Shown piece after piece: positions 20,826-35,486 of a stretch of 64,000 bases of DNA (the stretch's first letter is position 1; the number at the start of each line of letters is the position of its first letter). The DNA comes from Fratercula arctica (taxonomy: Eukaryota; Chordata; Aves; Charadriiformes; Alcidae), in assembly GCA_947846985.1 (NCBI GenBank), contig CANTUZ010000001.1:34372727-34436726 (forward strand), read 5' to 3'. Below the pieces are notes generated by a model. It had not been told where the DNA came from. It was given only the letters and a program-made list of their open reading frames with translations, and made no database searches. Position numbers and translations under genes: made by a program.

Positions 20826-23800
20826 GGTGGCTCATTCAACATGCGGGAGATAAAGCGGAATAAGAGCTACTTAAATTCATAATGGAAGGATAAGGCAGAG
20901 GTACCCGTACGTACCACCCAGCCACTGCCCCGGCTTGCGATCGAGCAGCCTTAAAAAAGGAGGAGGGGGGGAAGTAAACATTGCTTTTTCCTGAAGGAGG
21001 ACTTGTGGTCGGGCTGTCATAGCTAGCTGCAGTAGTTATGCGTTTGTCAGCGTTTCCATTATAAGCATAGTTTTTATGGAGTTTACAACTTGGTTATAAA
21101 AATATGCGCTGTGTTGAAACTTGGTCGGCGGCCTCTCCTCCAGAAACATCATTTTAAGCAAATTTTGAAATTACTCTACTTAGATGTTAAGGAAATCCAT
21201 GGAAAATACTGGCTTTTTATGTTTCTCTGAACTTTAAAACTTAGCCGCTTACGCACATGGACACATTTACAGCTGTTAGTCCAAAAAAAAAAAATAAAAA
21301 ATTCCCCCCACAAAGTTTGTTAAATTAGGGAAGAATTTAAAGGCTTGGCCTCTGCAGGCATGGCTTTTTACATGTTAATTAGTGCAGCAGAGACCCTGAA
21401 GACTCTTGTGTGGTCAGTGCTACCTCGCATTAGGGCACCCACCTACAGAAGTGACGTGGGGCACCGCATGTACGCACAGCTCCGACCATCGAGTGCCAGG
21501 ACAGCTCGGACGCCTCAGCACTGCAGACGAGAAGCCGGTGTTAAAATGAAGGCAGAATGTGTTAACTTTGCTCTGTGGGATTGATTTCTTTTATTATTTT
21601 TTTTTTTTTTACCGCATCTGTGCAATTGCTGCTTCTGAGACAGGGAACAAGCGGAATATTTAAGAGGTTTCGTTCGCATACCTCTGTATGTACACGTATC
21701 TGGATCCTGCGAAACATGCCTGCCACCCAGTGGATGTAGCTGATCTCTATGTACTCTATTCTATACATTTACTACCTCCCAGCCCTACCCCGTAGGTAAA
21801 TTTGCAAAGCAAAGTGCTCAGGAGTTGTAAAAATGCTGGGATCATCTGGCCGCGCTGGACCTGTGTGTGATGATGTGACGTGATCTGCCACCATCCTTCC
21901 TGTCCAGCTTGGGTGATGAACCAGAGGTGCATCCACCAAGGTGCAGCAGTCAGAAGAGGTGACGCGAATGAGGGAGAGGTGGTTGCACACCTGAGATGGC
22001 TGGAGAATTGGATCTTGCAGCCCCTGCCTTTCCCTCAGGTTTTCCACATAAACATAAAGGTTTTCGCGCACAGTTTGTCTGGGTGCCTGGCCTGAGTCCC
22101 TGGGATCTGCTGTATAGTTATGCTGACCTTGGCCATCTGGAACTAAAGTCAACAGCTGTTCGCTCTTGACGTACAGAAGACGTTTTGTAGGTCTAAGCAT
22201 GTTAGAAATACAGGTCTTGAGTGTCAGAATTGCTTGCTCAGTGTCCTGTAGCTTTTTGCTGTGATCTTTTCATATCTTAATTTCCCATCTTAAAAAAAAA
22301 ATGTGGATAACAGTGTCCTTTATCATACAGATTACTGTAGTGATGAGAACCATAAAAAGAACCTGGGAGTAAAGAAATAATTCCCTCTGTGCTTTGAAAG
22401 TGTGTAGTCATGCTCTAGAGAACAAGGGCAAAAAGAGGAATTTGTGTGTTAATTGTAGCAAAGATTCTATGGGGAAAAAAATGTGACCAGGTCAGTTGCA
22501 ATTAGAGATTGATCTCCATGCATATAAGCACTAGGAGATGGTTTTAATTACTCTACGCCACTTGGTTCTAATAATTCCTGAATTCTGACGCGTTAATCAC
22601 ATTTTTAATACTGCTTTTTGTGTGTAATTCCCTAGGTTTTCTTTCCCTTAGGAAAAGAGCCAAAAAGCAGATAGGCAGCCTAGGGCAGCGTACTCGTGTC
22701 ACCATCCTTCATCAGCTGGATTCCTAATGTAACGCCTGGCACTCTGCTTTTGGAGCTCTCTGTTGAGGATAACCGCTGGTGGTAGGTCATGGCTGTGGTC
22801 TGTGTTGCTGCAGAGACCCATAGGATGGGGCAGGGAAAGGGCAAGGAGAAGCAGGACTCATGTTCATGTCCCAAGTACCTGGTGCCATCATGGCCACCAC
22901 CAGCCCCTACATGGAAAGCCTGGAGCCTGCTGCCTTTTTCTGGCTTGGAGCGTGGTTATTTGAGTTGCTTATTGCTGTGGAGATGACCTATGTTGTCTGA
23001 TCAGCGTGAGGAGTTGAGAGGAATGTGGACATGGCCTAGCAATTACCTACTGAAAATGCATAAAGTGACCAAATGCAGGATTTTTCGTGGGGGCAGCAAG
23101 AGGGATACCTCTGATACAGCAGCTCCAGCCCTCATGTCAGATTTCAAATCTGTCACCAAGAGCTGGAAGGTCGCTGTAGCCTTCCAAGTTTGCCAGCGAT
23201 TTCTATTAACGGTGAAGGGCAGCATTTTCCCTGGTCTTGTTCTGAAAACAGCTGAAGTATTTTGGCCTCCTTCTGCACCCCTCCCTCAGAGGCAACCTCT
23301 ACAACACATGGAACAAAATTTAGCCTGAGGCAGACATTCAACTTGGAAAATTTCAACCCAAACAGTCAATGTCTGGCCAAGTTACAAGCAGCTGGAAGCA
23401 GCATCTTGCATTGGAAGTGTTCTGCAATTGCCTAATAGGCAGTGCTACAAGCTTCATCAATAATGTGTGTATGTTTATGAACATGGAAATATGCTGCTGA
23501 ATTCTATTATTAATTAATAGATTACACAGTTGACTAATTGGCACCCAGTTGTTTCTGATTTTTTTTTTAATAGACAATGGAACCTAAAAGTTTTAGGTTA
23601 ATTGTATGAATGCTTTTCTTTACTCACATTATTCATTATTGTTTTCCTGGCTGAAAAATTGAAAACTTTAAAATGGAGCCTCTGAAATAAATGACGAGCC
23701 AGGACTTACTTGTTCTGAGTCTTTCAGAATGACTTAACAATTGTTAAAGACCAATTTACAGTAGACGAGAGCAAATTGCTTCCCAGCGTTCTGAATTGTA

Positions 23801-24029
23801 AAAAACCACATCTCCCAAATTCCTAAGCTATTCATCAACTGTTCTATTGTAGCAGACTCACCCTATATTGTGTCCCCGATATATCTACTAACTCTGCAGC
23901 AAAGTGTGAGTTTAAAACAATTGTGCCATGGAGTCACTGTGGAATAAATACCACAAACATTGGCAAAGTTGCTTCATAAATCTTTCTTCGTTTAGCGAGG
24001 AACTTAGGCATGCCTTTCTTCTAGGGGAG

Positions 24030-24620
24030 TGCAGCTGTTTCGTGCAGGGTTCCCCGGGGGCTGGATCTCGGTGTAAGGCTGTTTAATATCCTTATATTTG
24101 CATTTTTTGTGATGATTGTTACCAACAGATCACATGCGGTTTTGTGTGCGTGTGGAATGAGATAATAGTATGGCATACTTTTAAAAAACATCACTTTTTT
24201 AAATGGTTTGCATCCAGCAGAAGGCATTTTTCGTGCAGCCAGATACAAAGGAACCAGGAATGCAGTTGCACCAGCAGGATAGGAGACTGTCTTCGAACTG
24301 GTAATTTGAAAGAAAGCTTAAGAATTTGCATGGAGAATCATCTCACCAGGAGTTTTCGTTGTAATGCTGCGACTGAAGTGTGGTCTTTGGCTGTACAGCA
24401 ATATAAATATTGCACAGAAATAGGAAAGTACGTGGCATTAGTAAGATCATGGGAATTCTGTGTCTGGTTTTGCTGCTCGCACGTGAGGAAGGATGTGAAA
24501 TATTAGTAAAAGCGCAGTGACAAAAGCGATCTAGCGTTTGGAAACCAAGCTTCACAATAAAGGGTGTACAGAGTTTATTCAGCTCAGAAGAGACTGGGAG
24601 GGGAAGTGATGCCTGTATAT
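24030..24620 (+). mobile_element. Ancient CR1/L3-type LINE fragment
   Basis: The start, GGTTCCCCGGGGGCTGGATC...CTGTTTAATATCCTT, corresponds to the CR1 reverse-transcriptase GxPQGSxLGPxLFNI block. Near 24440-24500 the translation EFCVWFCCSHVRKDVKY matches the CR1 EYCVQFW...KKDVE block, and TTCAGCTCAGAAGAGACTGGGA matches the LFSLEKRRL block. Stops, frameshifts and a missing middle show an old, dead copy. Confidence 0.65.
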
Positions 24621-27600
24621 ATATCATTCGTATGTTTTAGGAAAATACATGATACTTACTTGACCCTACTGAGACATAAAGTGTCTGGGAGCTTGTTAGG
24701 TGTGTTGTACCTTGAAATTATAAGTAGCAATGTGGGAAATAAAGCATTGTAATGGATTTGCTGCTGCTGAGAGTGTTTAAAGTGAGATGGGGTTTCCTTA
24801 CCAAAGATGTGCTTTGGCTTGGTTCGGTGGAGAACATTTCCAGTGCATGTAGAAGAGGGCAGGACTGTGCTCTGTTCACCTACGTTCTACCCTGGATTGA
24901 GAAAACAGGATTATTTGTAGTGCGTTCCATGTATTGTAGCACATATGCTGCCTTGGACAAGATTATAATAAAATGTCATGCTTCAGAACTTGGCTGGTTT
25001 TCTCTTGGGTCAGGAAGACCATTTTTTCTTGGTCCTCGATTTGCCTTCTTGGATTATGATTAATGATTGTATACTATTCACTTGCCTCCAGAGCATCAAC
25101 ATCTGGTTGCAGTTGGAGGCAGGATATCGGATACTCACCTTCCTCACTGACTTCTTTCTGTCAGTACAGAGTCCCATCATGTTTCCAGGTTGGCATACCA
25201 TCTTTCTTTGCTCAGGATGCTGACAGCTATATTCAGGGATGAAGAAATTTCCCTTGCCATTAGGTAGGCAAGGATGTCGCTCGCCGTTCAGAAGTCAGCT
25301 GCCAAGGGCTCGTGGTACCTGCAAGTCCACTCTCCCCATGACCACCACTCTGTCCTTCGGGTATGGCTCTTCTGCCACCAGATTTCCTGCTGCAAGCAGG
25401 CACTGGGGATGGGGGCCGTGAGTGCGTACGGCTTTGGAGCATAGCACCCCTGGCAGACACTAAAACAACAGAAGTTATGGCGGTAGAATAATTTTGTAAC
25501 CTGAAAACATGAGACCGACTGCTCGAATCAAGTTGAAGCATCACCTGCAGAGTTCCTTTTCAGGCAGCTTCACAATAAAGCTGAAGGTTTAATTTGGCCT
25601 GGGAATTGCATTTCAGCCTAGATAGTTACGAGATGATGTTTTATCATTCCGTAGTTCATTCTTTTAATTTAACAGAGACATTTTTTCCTCTGCCATCTGA
25701 ACTAGAATAAATTCCCTTGAAGTATTTCGTTTTGTAGGGAAATTATTTTCTTGTACCTACTGTAGGGTACCTGGTACACAAAAAGCATGCCAGGATCTGA
25801 TATTCAGTATTGCACACAGTGGTCTTGATTTGGGCTTTTTCATTCATGCTTTAAAATATCCCATGAATGTTTTAAGGTAATGAATTGCATTTTCTGTACA
25901 GGATGACATTACCGGAAATTTTCCTGCTGAGAAGAACTGAAACTTGAGGAGCCTAAGTTCTTGTAAATCAGTATCTCTAGACTTCTCGAAAACATGCATC
26001 TAAGTATTTCTGCTTACTTGGAAATACTTAAGTGCTAAAGTACTCCTCTCAAACGTGATTTCTAAAAACACTTTCCTCAGCTGCCTTATTGAGGAGTGTA
26101 TTATTTTCTCAAAGAAAATAATGAGAGGACAGCCTTCTAGGCTTTGGCCCGTATGTCTATCGCTACGCTCATTGGAGTTAATGGTAATGCTCTATTGATT
26201 TCCAAGAGATACAGGATCCAACTCACTAATAAAGTACAAATCAGGTTGGATGTTTTCAGTTTTTAATAGTTTACGTCAGGTTATTTAATAAATTTCTTCT
26301 TGTAAAATGTCAAAATCAGAGAATTGACAGTAAATTTTGAATCCTATTTTAATGTTCCAGTAGTTGGATAAAACTTGGGTCAATATGGAGCTGATAACGA
26401 GTATTGCTGTGTGATGTCTTGTTTTGACAGTGCAGTCACGGGTTGTAGTTTCCCACCTCATGACATCTGATTGTATTTGTAATATTTAGTGAGTTTTATC
26501 CCCTTGCCGGTTGTGAAGTCAAACAGTGTTTTAGGCTGAGATTAAAATTTACAGAATTGTTAAGTGACCTATGTCCATCTCGGGAGTGTATCAAATTTGA
26601 ACATAATACTATTAAATAGCTGAGCTATATAACTGCCTGTTTGTATGCCTAACAGCACAAATTTTGGGTGCGTAGCATAATAATGCAACCGGACAACCAA
26701 ATTAACAAAGGCTAGAAATAGCAGTAGGACCGAGTTCTCTGCCAGGTTTGGTTTTTCTCTCCTCACTGGTGACAAATGTAACTATAATCGAGATAGTCAA
26801 GTTAGGTGTTTTTACTGAATGTATTATGCTATATCTGCCGCGTGTCTGCAAACTTCCCACACAGTCCCTCGTCCAGCACATCTGTGGCCAGTGAAGATGT
26901 AATTTTGCCTGCCCCTCAGAATTAGTTTAATTTCCTTCTTTTACTTACGTGTGTATACCGAAATACCTTTTCTCTTGTTAAAACCTACTGTTTCAGATTC
27001 ATCCACATACTCTAGGCAGCGTGATATTCCTGTCTCTTTCCTTCTTTTTATACCATAGTGATGTTAAGCAGTTACAGTGTCTGGAGTACCTGGTCATGCA
27101 GGCATCGAGGAAATTTAATCAGATGTTTCAGCTTGCTTGACCTTGTTCTGCAACTCGTTTATGTGTCATGTATTCGGGTAGGAAACCAAGCCTGCTCCGA
27201 GCCCTGGCAGAAGGTTGCTCACGTGTTATCTGCTGCTGCAGCTTCTGTTTCGACATCTGCTGCTGCTTGGAGAGATGCTGCCTCTGTGTCATTTCACGGG
27301 TTAAGCCTGTATCAGATGCTTTTGGGGACACGAGCTGGTGGTTGAGAAGTGGAACCGCTGGTGGTAAAGTTGTTGGCTCTGCAACTTGCTGCAGACCTTC
27401 AGGGGCCTTTTTTGGGCAAGGAGGTTGAACAGCATCCTGGTATCTGTTCTCTGCTTTTTAATTCTGTTAGGAGGGGAAGTTCAACAAGAAATTGCAAGGT
27501 TTTCCAATGTTGGTCAAGAGAATGACAGCAGACTGGTTTGTTTTGAGGGAAACTTAAAGAGCCCGCTATGTCACCAGTTTAAACGACTAAAGAAGTGAGG

Positions 27601-28213
27601 ATGTTGTGCTACCCGGTGGCATAGGATTTGCTATTTTTTTTAAGATTTAAGATAAATGACAGGGGAAGTGGTATCGCGGGTAAAAGGACAGCAAGACTAG
27701 TCATAAAATGGATGGTGACAGTACTGAGCGTTCATATACTGCTGTAGGAACACAGACTGATCCAACATGTCATGATAATAATGTGTTACCCAAGCAACAA
27801 TAAATCTCTGGGAAAAGAGTGTAGTGCAGTGCAGTTTCAGGAACTTCAGTATTTTGGGGGAGATCAACTGATTTAAACACCATCAATGTGCAAACTGAGT
27901 AACTCGGTACAGATAACTGAATTCATTCATGCATCAAAATTCATTTCCCCTCGAGCCTAAGGAAGACTGCTCCTGGTCTTCATGCAGCCATTTGTACTGA
28001 GTGAAATGACAGTGGGAGACAAGAGACCCCCAACACCTTCTTGGCCTGGACCCTGGGCCTCCTCCATCCCGTGCTGCTTCCTGGGGTGCAGATGAACTCA
28101 ACAGAAATTAAGCCACTGCCAAGCTTGAATATTCCTAGCAGTAATTTCTCCAAACACCTTTGGGCAGCTCTTGCCCAGAGCTTTTTTTTGCTCTCCCTTC
28201 ACGTGTGTCCCCG

Positions 28214-28246
<33 letters not shown>
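28214..28246 (+). repeat. C33 homopolymer
   Basis: 33 consecutive C. The opposite strand is a pure G run able to form G-quadruplexes. The length is prone to sequencing and assembly error. Confidence 0.95.
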
Positions 28247-31200
28247 ATATGCCAGACAGCACCTTCAAATGAAATGACTGACATTTACTTGATATGGCTC
28301 CCAACTGCAGGCAGACATCTGCTAAGTAAGATGCTGGGCCTGAGGGGCAGCTGTGCAGGCAAAGGCACCAGCTTTTTCATGCTGAAAAAGTGTCGGTGGC
28401 ATGTTTAAGAAGTATAGGGTGGCTGGGTCTCCATGCCCATGACTGTCATGGCTGTGATGGCTACCTCTCTTCTCCATCTGTCACCCCCCCAGCAGCTTTT
28501 CGCTCATCTTCTGCCGGCATTTACTGCCGCACCCCGACCTGCCGGCTGAACACGGGAACCCTTCAGTTTCTGGCAAAATAATTTTGCTTAACTACCTGGT
28601 GTAAACAGTAGATTTATTTCAGTTGAAATGGACTGGGGAGCTGAGGCAGGTTCTGGTAAGTGTACTGAGAAGCTGCTGGGGGGTGGGTTGTGGAAATTAG
28701 TGGTGTGTTAGTGGAGACAGTGGTAATGAGATGTGTCTGCAGCCTATTGAACTGTAAACCTTTCTCCAGCCTTGTGCCGGCATTTTATTCTTATGTTTCC
28801 TTCTGGGAGAGGGGAATTACACCCACATGTAATTGCATGCAGAGAATAGGTGCCCCGGCACCTGCCTACCTGCACTGAAGTAGCACTGAGCTTTTTTCTT
28901 ACGTATTTGGGTATCTGGCTGCTCTGTGCAGCATTTCACTGGATGCCTTTTCAAGTGAGACCTTCATCTTGAGCCATCCAAAACAAACCTTTAGGGCTGG
29001 TTTTTTTTTGTTTTTTTTTTTTTTTTTAGGTTTTCCTAGTTGAACAAATTTTATGTGTTAACAGGTTTAGTCTTTAGGGCTTCTAAAAACTTTACTAAAG
29101 CTTTTTCAAATTCACTTTTCAAATGTTAGTGTTACAGCATAGGAAAACCTTTCAGCCGTTACAGGTGTAAAATTTTAATGAATGAATGAACTGGTTTCTG
29201 ACCATAAATATATTGCAGCCAAGATGGTGAGAGCCGGAAATATACTTTCATATTCTTGGCAAATGATCACTTGTGAAAATTTTCCAGGATGGATCTCTTG
29301 ATGTTAAGTAGTTTTCATTTCCTTGTGATCAAATTTACTGGTATATTTTTATCATTTTTGTACTCTTTCAGGAGGGGAAGGGGGTGATTGCATCATTATG
29401 TACCTCATTCAAGGTGAATTATTGCAAATATATTACGTAAAGTCTGATCTAGCTGCTTTGCTTTGCCCCTGGACGTAGTTTCTGGGTCAGTCTAAAACAG
29501 AGGTCAGACAGCTGAGCGGCCGCAGCACTTTTTCAGGATGTTGGTTGCTTAAGAGGTCTCTGTATTTTTTTCTGTGAGAAAACCAATACATTAACCTTTG
29601 TATGTGTTGTGTTCTGTCCCTCTGAAATAAAAGCTGCATCAGAAATGGGGGTTCGTAGTCTCTGTTTTACCGTCTCTGTGTGACGAGCAGCTGGAAGGTC
29701 AAGTCATAGGCAAGGCTGTTACTCTGCAACCCCCCCCCCATTGTCTTCACGTAGCTAGGTGTGGGATTTTTGTCTTTTCCCAAATCTGTACACATTTGTG
29801 AAAGAAAATCACTCATTTCACGTTTCCCTGAAGAAAAAAGGTAGTTATACAGGGAACTGGCTTTATTGTGGAGAATTACTGACAAATATTGCATACTTCT
29901 TCACATACTTTAAGACTCAGACTAAATACCAGGTCTTACGTCTTTGCTTCAATACCTGTCAAGAACATTGCTTACTTTTCTGAGTTCTCTAATCCTCCCT
30001 TTTCTTGTTTCGGTTTGATGTCAAGACATGCAATGCCATTAGATATAGTTAGAGACTACATAGTTCATTGGAGCTTTTGGTTTAAGACATATGGTGGACA
30101 ACCATTCAAAAAATCCTTTTTTTTTTCCTTTTTTGTTTTTGTTTTTTTTTTTTTTTTTTTTTTCTTTTTTAAGGTGGAGAAGGATCAGTTACGTATATGT
30201 TCAGATTTAGGTTTCCATTCTGTATATGTTATTATCACACTGAGCAGTAGTCTATTTACAGGTGTTTCAATAGGCACAAGTATTTGTGCAGGTGTGGTTT
30301 AAGGGAGAAAATGCATAATTCTGGTTCTTCTGTAGAGGACCACACTCACTTTTGCAGAATGACTACATTTTAGCAGAGGAAGCTATTATAAATGGGAAGT
30401 ATTAGGAAAACCACTGAACTTGGATACTGTGTTAAAGAAATTGGAGGACTGATGTGAGAAGGTGGCTTTATGAACACTGTCGCTGGCACTTTTTTGTATG
30501 TGTGCTCCCTCTTTCTTATCTAGTCAGGTTTCTAAATCATGTTCTTCGGTTTTTTAGTAAACCAAGGACAAGCAGAAATAAAAATCCTAAAGGTGTTTGT
30601 TTTTTCAACATTCTGAGGAAGATCTTTTATTGAGATTACTTGTTTTATCTGCCAGATATGCAGGTGAGGAGATGACTCCCGTATCTGGATTCTGGCTGGA
30701 ACAAGGTCACAGCTTGGGTGGTTTAAAAACAGACGTCTCTATGCTTTCGCTTTGTGGAGCCACTGCAATGAAACTCTTCCATCTTTATTCCAAAATGTAT
30801 CATCTTGAGAGTTTGTTCATATGCTTGAGGAATAGGGAACAGAGATGGGGATGTAAGAAAATCAGGTAAAACAAAATAAAAAGGGAAGGAAATAGAAGAA
30901 GGTAGATCCAAAGTAGTTGTCTCCTTTTAACTGTCAGGGAAATGAGATGTGGAAGAAACTGAATAATCCTGTTGATAAAATTGAGATAATTTAAACTGCT
31001 GTAGAATAACTGGTAGCTAGATCAGTGTGTACAGAAGAATGTTGAGTTGAATTCATTACCCATGGTGAGAAATTTAAATTCCTCTCACCCAACTTAATGT
31101 GTGGACAGTGAAGTGGACAATGTGAAGAACAATAATCTGTAGTTACAGCTTAGATTTCTTTCTCCTCCTCTCCCAAACATTGTGTTAGTGTGATGTAGTT

Positions 31201-31750
31201 TTGAGGAGATTAAGAGCATGAAGCGTGGACAGGCAGTTTTTTCACCTAATTAATGATCAGATTTTCTAAGTGAGCGGTAGCTGTCAGTGAAGTGCCAGAG
31301 CTTTCCCCATTGGGCGTGACCAAGAGCTCAGCCTCTCCCCATTCCCTTTAGATGATTTGGGCTTACTTTGCTGTGCTTAACACTCAGGGATGAAGGTACA
31401 GAAAGCCCTGAGCAACTCTGTGGGGAGTCAGGTGCTGGTTTTAGCTTGGGATTGGTGCCAGGGATCAGACCCAAGGGGAGAGTGATGGGGAAACTGAGGC
31501 AACAAGGCCCCATCAGGGACATGGGGGGAAAAGAATATATCAATGAGTAGCCTGCCACCAGCTCCATTTTATCTCACTAGCGATGTTTGTGTTTTTTTTT
31601 CAGAGGATTTCCAGTCTTTATACCTTTGATGTTGAATGAAAATGAAAATAAATGAATGATGAGGATACATCTTTTTGGGGCTTGTACAAGCACACTGTAT
31701 TTCATTCATGCACACCATCTCTCTGACTCTGAGCAGAGCAGAGTGTTCAG

Positions 31751-31875
31751 AGTCAGGTCGGATGAGGCTTTGAGCAACATGATCTAGTGCAAGGTGTCCC
31801 TGCCCATGGCGGAGAGGGTGGACTAGGTGAACTTTGAAGGTTCCTTCCGACCCAAACCATTCTGTGATGTTGGAT
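31751..31875 (+). mobile_element. CR1 3'-end fragment
   Basis: It shows the standard CR1 tail: GATGAGGCTTTGAGCAAC, then GGTGTCCCTGCCCATGGC, then a CCAAACCATTCTGTGATG end. Only the last 125 bp are present, a severely 5'-truncated insertion. Confidence 0.9.
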
Positions 31876-34800
31876 GGCGTCAGAGAAGGGCTTCATAACA
31901 AAACCGAACGTGAGTGTGCCAAAATGTGTAAGGGGTAGAATACAGACTCAAAAAGTATCCAACTGTGGTGTTTCAGATAACTGGGGAGGTGTCAGTCAGA
32001 TATTCTCATAATTCCTTTGCAATGTTTTTCTGAATATGGCTTCCCAGCACACCAGAAGCTGTATAGTGTATAGCCATATACTATATTGTACATACAGCCA
32101 TGTAGTGTATGTATATATACACCATATATATAAGTATACTCTGTATAAATACCATGATTTTGGGAAAAGTCTTGATACTTGGGAGTCAAAATGTTAACCA
32201 ATTTATAGTGGTGTATTTGCATCTACCTTAACTATGTTCTGCCTATTTCTCCGTTTGCTTTGTAACAGCATGTTTAAATTATCTTGAGGGTGTTGTTCTT
32301 TCACTGTGTATTTTGACCTTTCCTATAAATGTATAGGAATTTAGTAACTTGACTTTGGGGATATTTTGAATACAACATCAAATGAAGTCATGAGTGGGAC
32401 CCTTTTATCCTCTTCCCTCCCGTCATGGATTAAACCTCACCTAACACAAGTCTTCTCATCTAGAAATACTGGCATCCAAATCCCATTAGGAGAACTGACT
32501 TTGTAGAATTTTTGACCATTTTGGATATAGAGGTAAGGGGAATGACCTTGTGTTAGTAAATGTCATTCCCTTTTTTTAATACTTTTGTGGTTACGCCAGT
32601 AATGATGTTCTGCAAGGTGAAAGGCTGATGGGCAAAGGGGTAAGAGCCTGGGTATAATTTTCTGTAGTTAAGTAGAATTAGGAAGGAGAAGACCTATTTA
32701 TACCTTATATTACACCCCTACCCCCATCCGCCCCCCATTTTGAGGAATACAGAAGTGTAGAAGAAAACAGTCCTTGAACCAGCACAACTGCTCAATGATT
32801 ATATGCTGTTTTCCATTCTTCTGTTTCGTTTTGGCTATTTGGATTAAAAGGTCTTTGCTGTATTAACTTTGGCCGGCAGATCTTCAGACTGCTCTTTTCT
32901 GCCTGTAAACGTGAATTGTTCCCTCGACATTATAAGTAAAGAGCCAAGTTGCCTGTGGATTTGTATCCAAAGTGTGGTGTTCCCTCTTCCCTGTTTCTCT
33001 CCCTACATGGTATCCAGCTGCCATTTCACCTCAAAAATGCAAATGTGCATCTCCCTGTGATGGTATCTTTCCTGTTTGCTGCCTGGTGTTGCGAGTTGGC
33101 GCTCAATGGTACAAATGAATTTTCCAATGTGCTGGATAATCTTGTTGTGTAATTCCTGCACCTCCAGATCTGACTTCTGCCAGAATCGTGCACATATGAT
33201 ATACCCACGTAGCTTGGAAAATGCTCACTGGATAATGTAATTTAATCAAATAGGATGGAGGGAAATTCGTATATTTTCAGAAAGTAAGTAGAAATAATGT
33301 ACCTAACTCTGTTAGAATCACCTGAATCCAAAACCTTTGGATAGGTTATTTGGGATCTTCTGGTGAAGCAGCAGCCTGCTGCATGCAATTAAGGATTGTC
33401 AATGAAGGAATGAAGGGACGCTTGTTTACGGTAGGGGAATTAGTTTTCTCCCAGAACAGAGTAGCAGGGAGAAAGCTGCTCTGAGTTTGTGCAAAGCAGC
33501 AAGGGCTCATATCATAAAACCAACAGGCCTGAGGATGTGGGCAATTAATGAAAAAAAAAAAAAAAAAAAGGTCATTTTCTTTACTCTTTCTCCTTCCCGA
33601 GTGAGATCTGTCCTAAGAAAAGCTGGTTTAATTATTCTTATTCTGAATATTAAAATTAAATTAGCGTGATGTTACTCTTACGTAGTGGTTGAAATAAAGG
33701 CAAATTTCTGTGACCACAGTCACAAATAGTGGGGTTTTTTTTGTCTGATATGCAAAGCTGGAAGACATTTCTAATGAGTCTCACTAAAAAGGGAGAGCAT
33801 AAAAAGTAGAAGTTCAAGAAATAAAATTGGTAACAGTGAAGCAGTGGATGAAACACTCTGACTTTAGGCTACGGTCCTAGAATGTGGGCGCTCTACCCTC
33901 AAATTTAGGTCTCTGTCCCTTGATGGTAGAGGGAGTGGGGGAGTTGAAATCGCTCCACTCTGGCTAGTTGGATGCTTTGCAGAGCACAGACATTTTTAAA
34001 GCTGATGGACCCTCAGTAAATGTAAGACAAAATGGGTTATAAGGTTAAACGTATATACTGAAATTGCTAAATTGACAATATTAGACTAAAACAATAAGCA
34101 GAAATATATACATAGTACTTTGAATGGAGCATTGAGAATACAAAGTCTTTATGACAGGTTACTTGAGGAGAATATGGAGGTCCCTCCATTAAATAAATGA
34201 CCTCTGTTAGTGGAAAGCAGGAGAAAAATCACATCTGTGAAACCATGCCTGCCATGACGTCCTCTCATTCTCTTAGCCTCCGGTTCCCGGTTTTGTTTTC
34301 AGGGTTTTTGTTTTGTTTTCCCTAAGCCACAGAGTCAAGAAAGGTGATTCCTGGGAGGCTCTTGGAAAACACACTGCAGTAGCAGCAATTCTCTCTGGAA
34401 CCGAGCCTCTCTGCATGTGGTATCTTCTAGAATATGTCCAACTGCTGTACCTCATTTTTATTGGCGAGTGACAGTAGTAGAGGTGACTATTGGTTTCTTG
34501 GAGTGATCCACAAGATTGTAATCCTACAGGATTTTCTGGTAGGATTGCTCACCCGTCCGGAGATCAGCGTGGAGATGGGAGGCTGCTGTTTGTGCACCTT
34601 GAAATGTAGCTGAGAAATCAAAATGTTGGCCTTCCAGCAGCACCAAGCTCCCAGACGCCCCTCCTTTGTGTGTCCCGCAGTCTTTATTTGTTTTCTCTCT
34701 TCTCCGTGATTTATGTATTCACCAACCGGTTAGTATAGCATGTGTTTGGATAGGTAAGCCTGCTACTAAAAGTATTGATTATCTCCTGAACAAGCAAGTA

Positions 34801-35462
34801 ATCGGGTCGTGTTTCTAGCTAACTGTTCTTTAATAGCCCGTTCCCTATCTGAATGCGTTGCGATGGAAAATGCATTCACTCACATGAGCTTAATTTTTGC
34901 ACAACTTAATTTTTTTTTCTCCTGCCTCTCCAAGTTAGCACTTTTATCTTTTTCCTTTAATTAGAGCAGCTGGAAGAGCAGTAATAAACACACTTTCCTT
35001 TCCTTTGTGTTCACATCCTGAGCAGTGCAGAAATACCCCGTTGCACTCTCATAAGCACGTAAAATATTTGTGGAACTGTAGCTCAACATTTTTCTAAAAA
35101 AAAAAAAACAAACCCGATGTTTATCTGGATTTCCTTTAATTCCATAAATTTGGCCTGCATCCGTACGGGGAGTCGGCACAAGTGTGCGAGGTAGCCGATG
35201 TGGCCTGCCTGGGGTGGCGGGATCGAAAGGACCACAAAAATTGGAAGAGAAGCAAAGGGCTTTTTCATCTGACTGGAGCAGTGGAAAACCTTGCGGCCAC
35301 CACCCCAACATAAGCATATGCGAGATGCTCTTTGTTGTCTAAAACACCAACGTGAATAAATAATTCCCTGGTATTTCTTCAAGATGTCAACAATAATTTC
35401 CTGTAGCATGGCTGACGTTCTGGGGCTGCTCAGTCTCCACAACCGAACTCCCTAGCCTCTTA

Positions 35463-35486
35463 AAAAAAAAAAAAAAAAAAAAAAAA
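35463..35486 (+). repeat. A24 homopolymer
   Basis: 24 consecutive A, with no recognisable retrocopy upstream. Confidence 0.9.

Noticed and set aside
21772..22200. 142-codon minus-strand open frame right of island 1
   Set aside because: No recognisable domain, mixed composition, no splice context. Within the range expected by chance for 64 kb on six frames.
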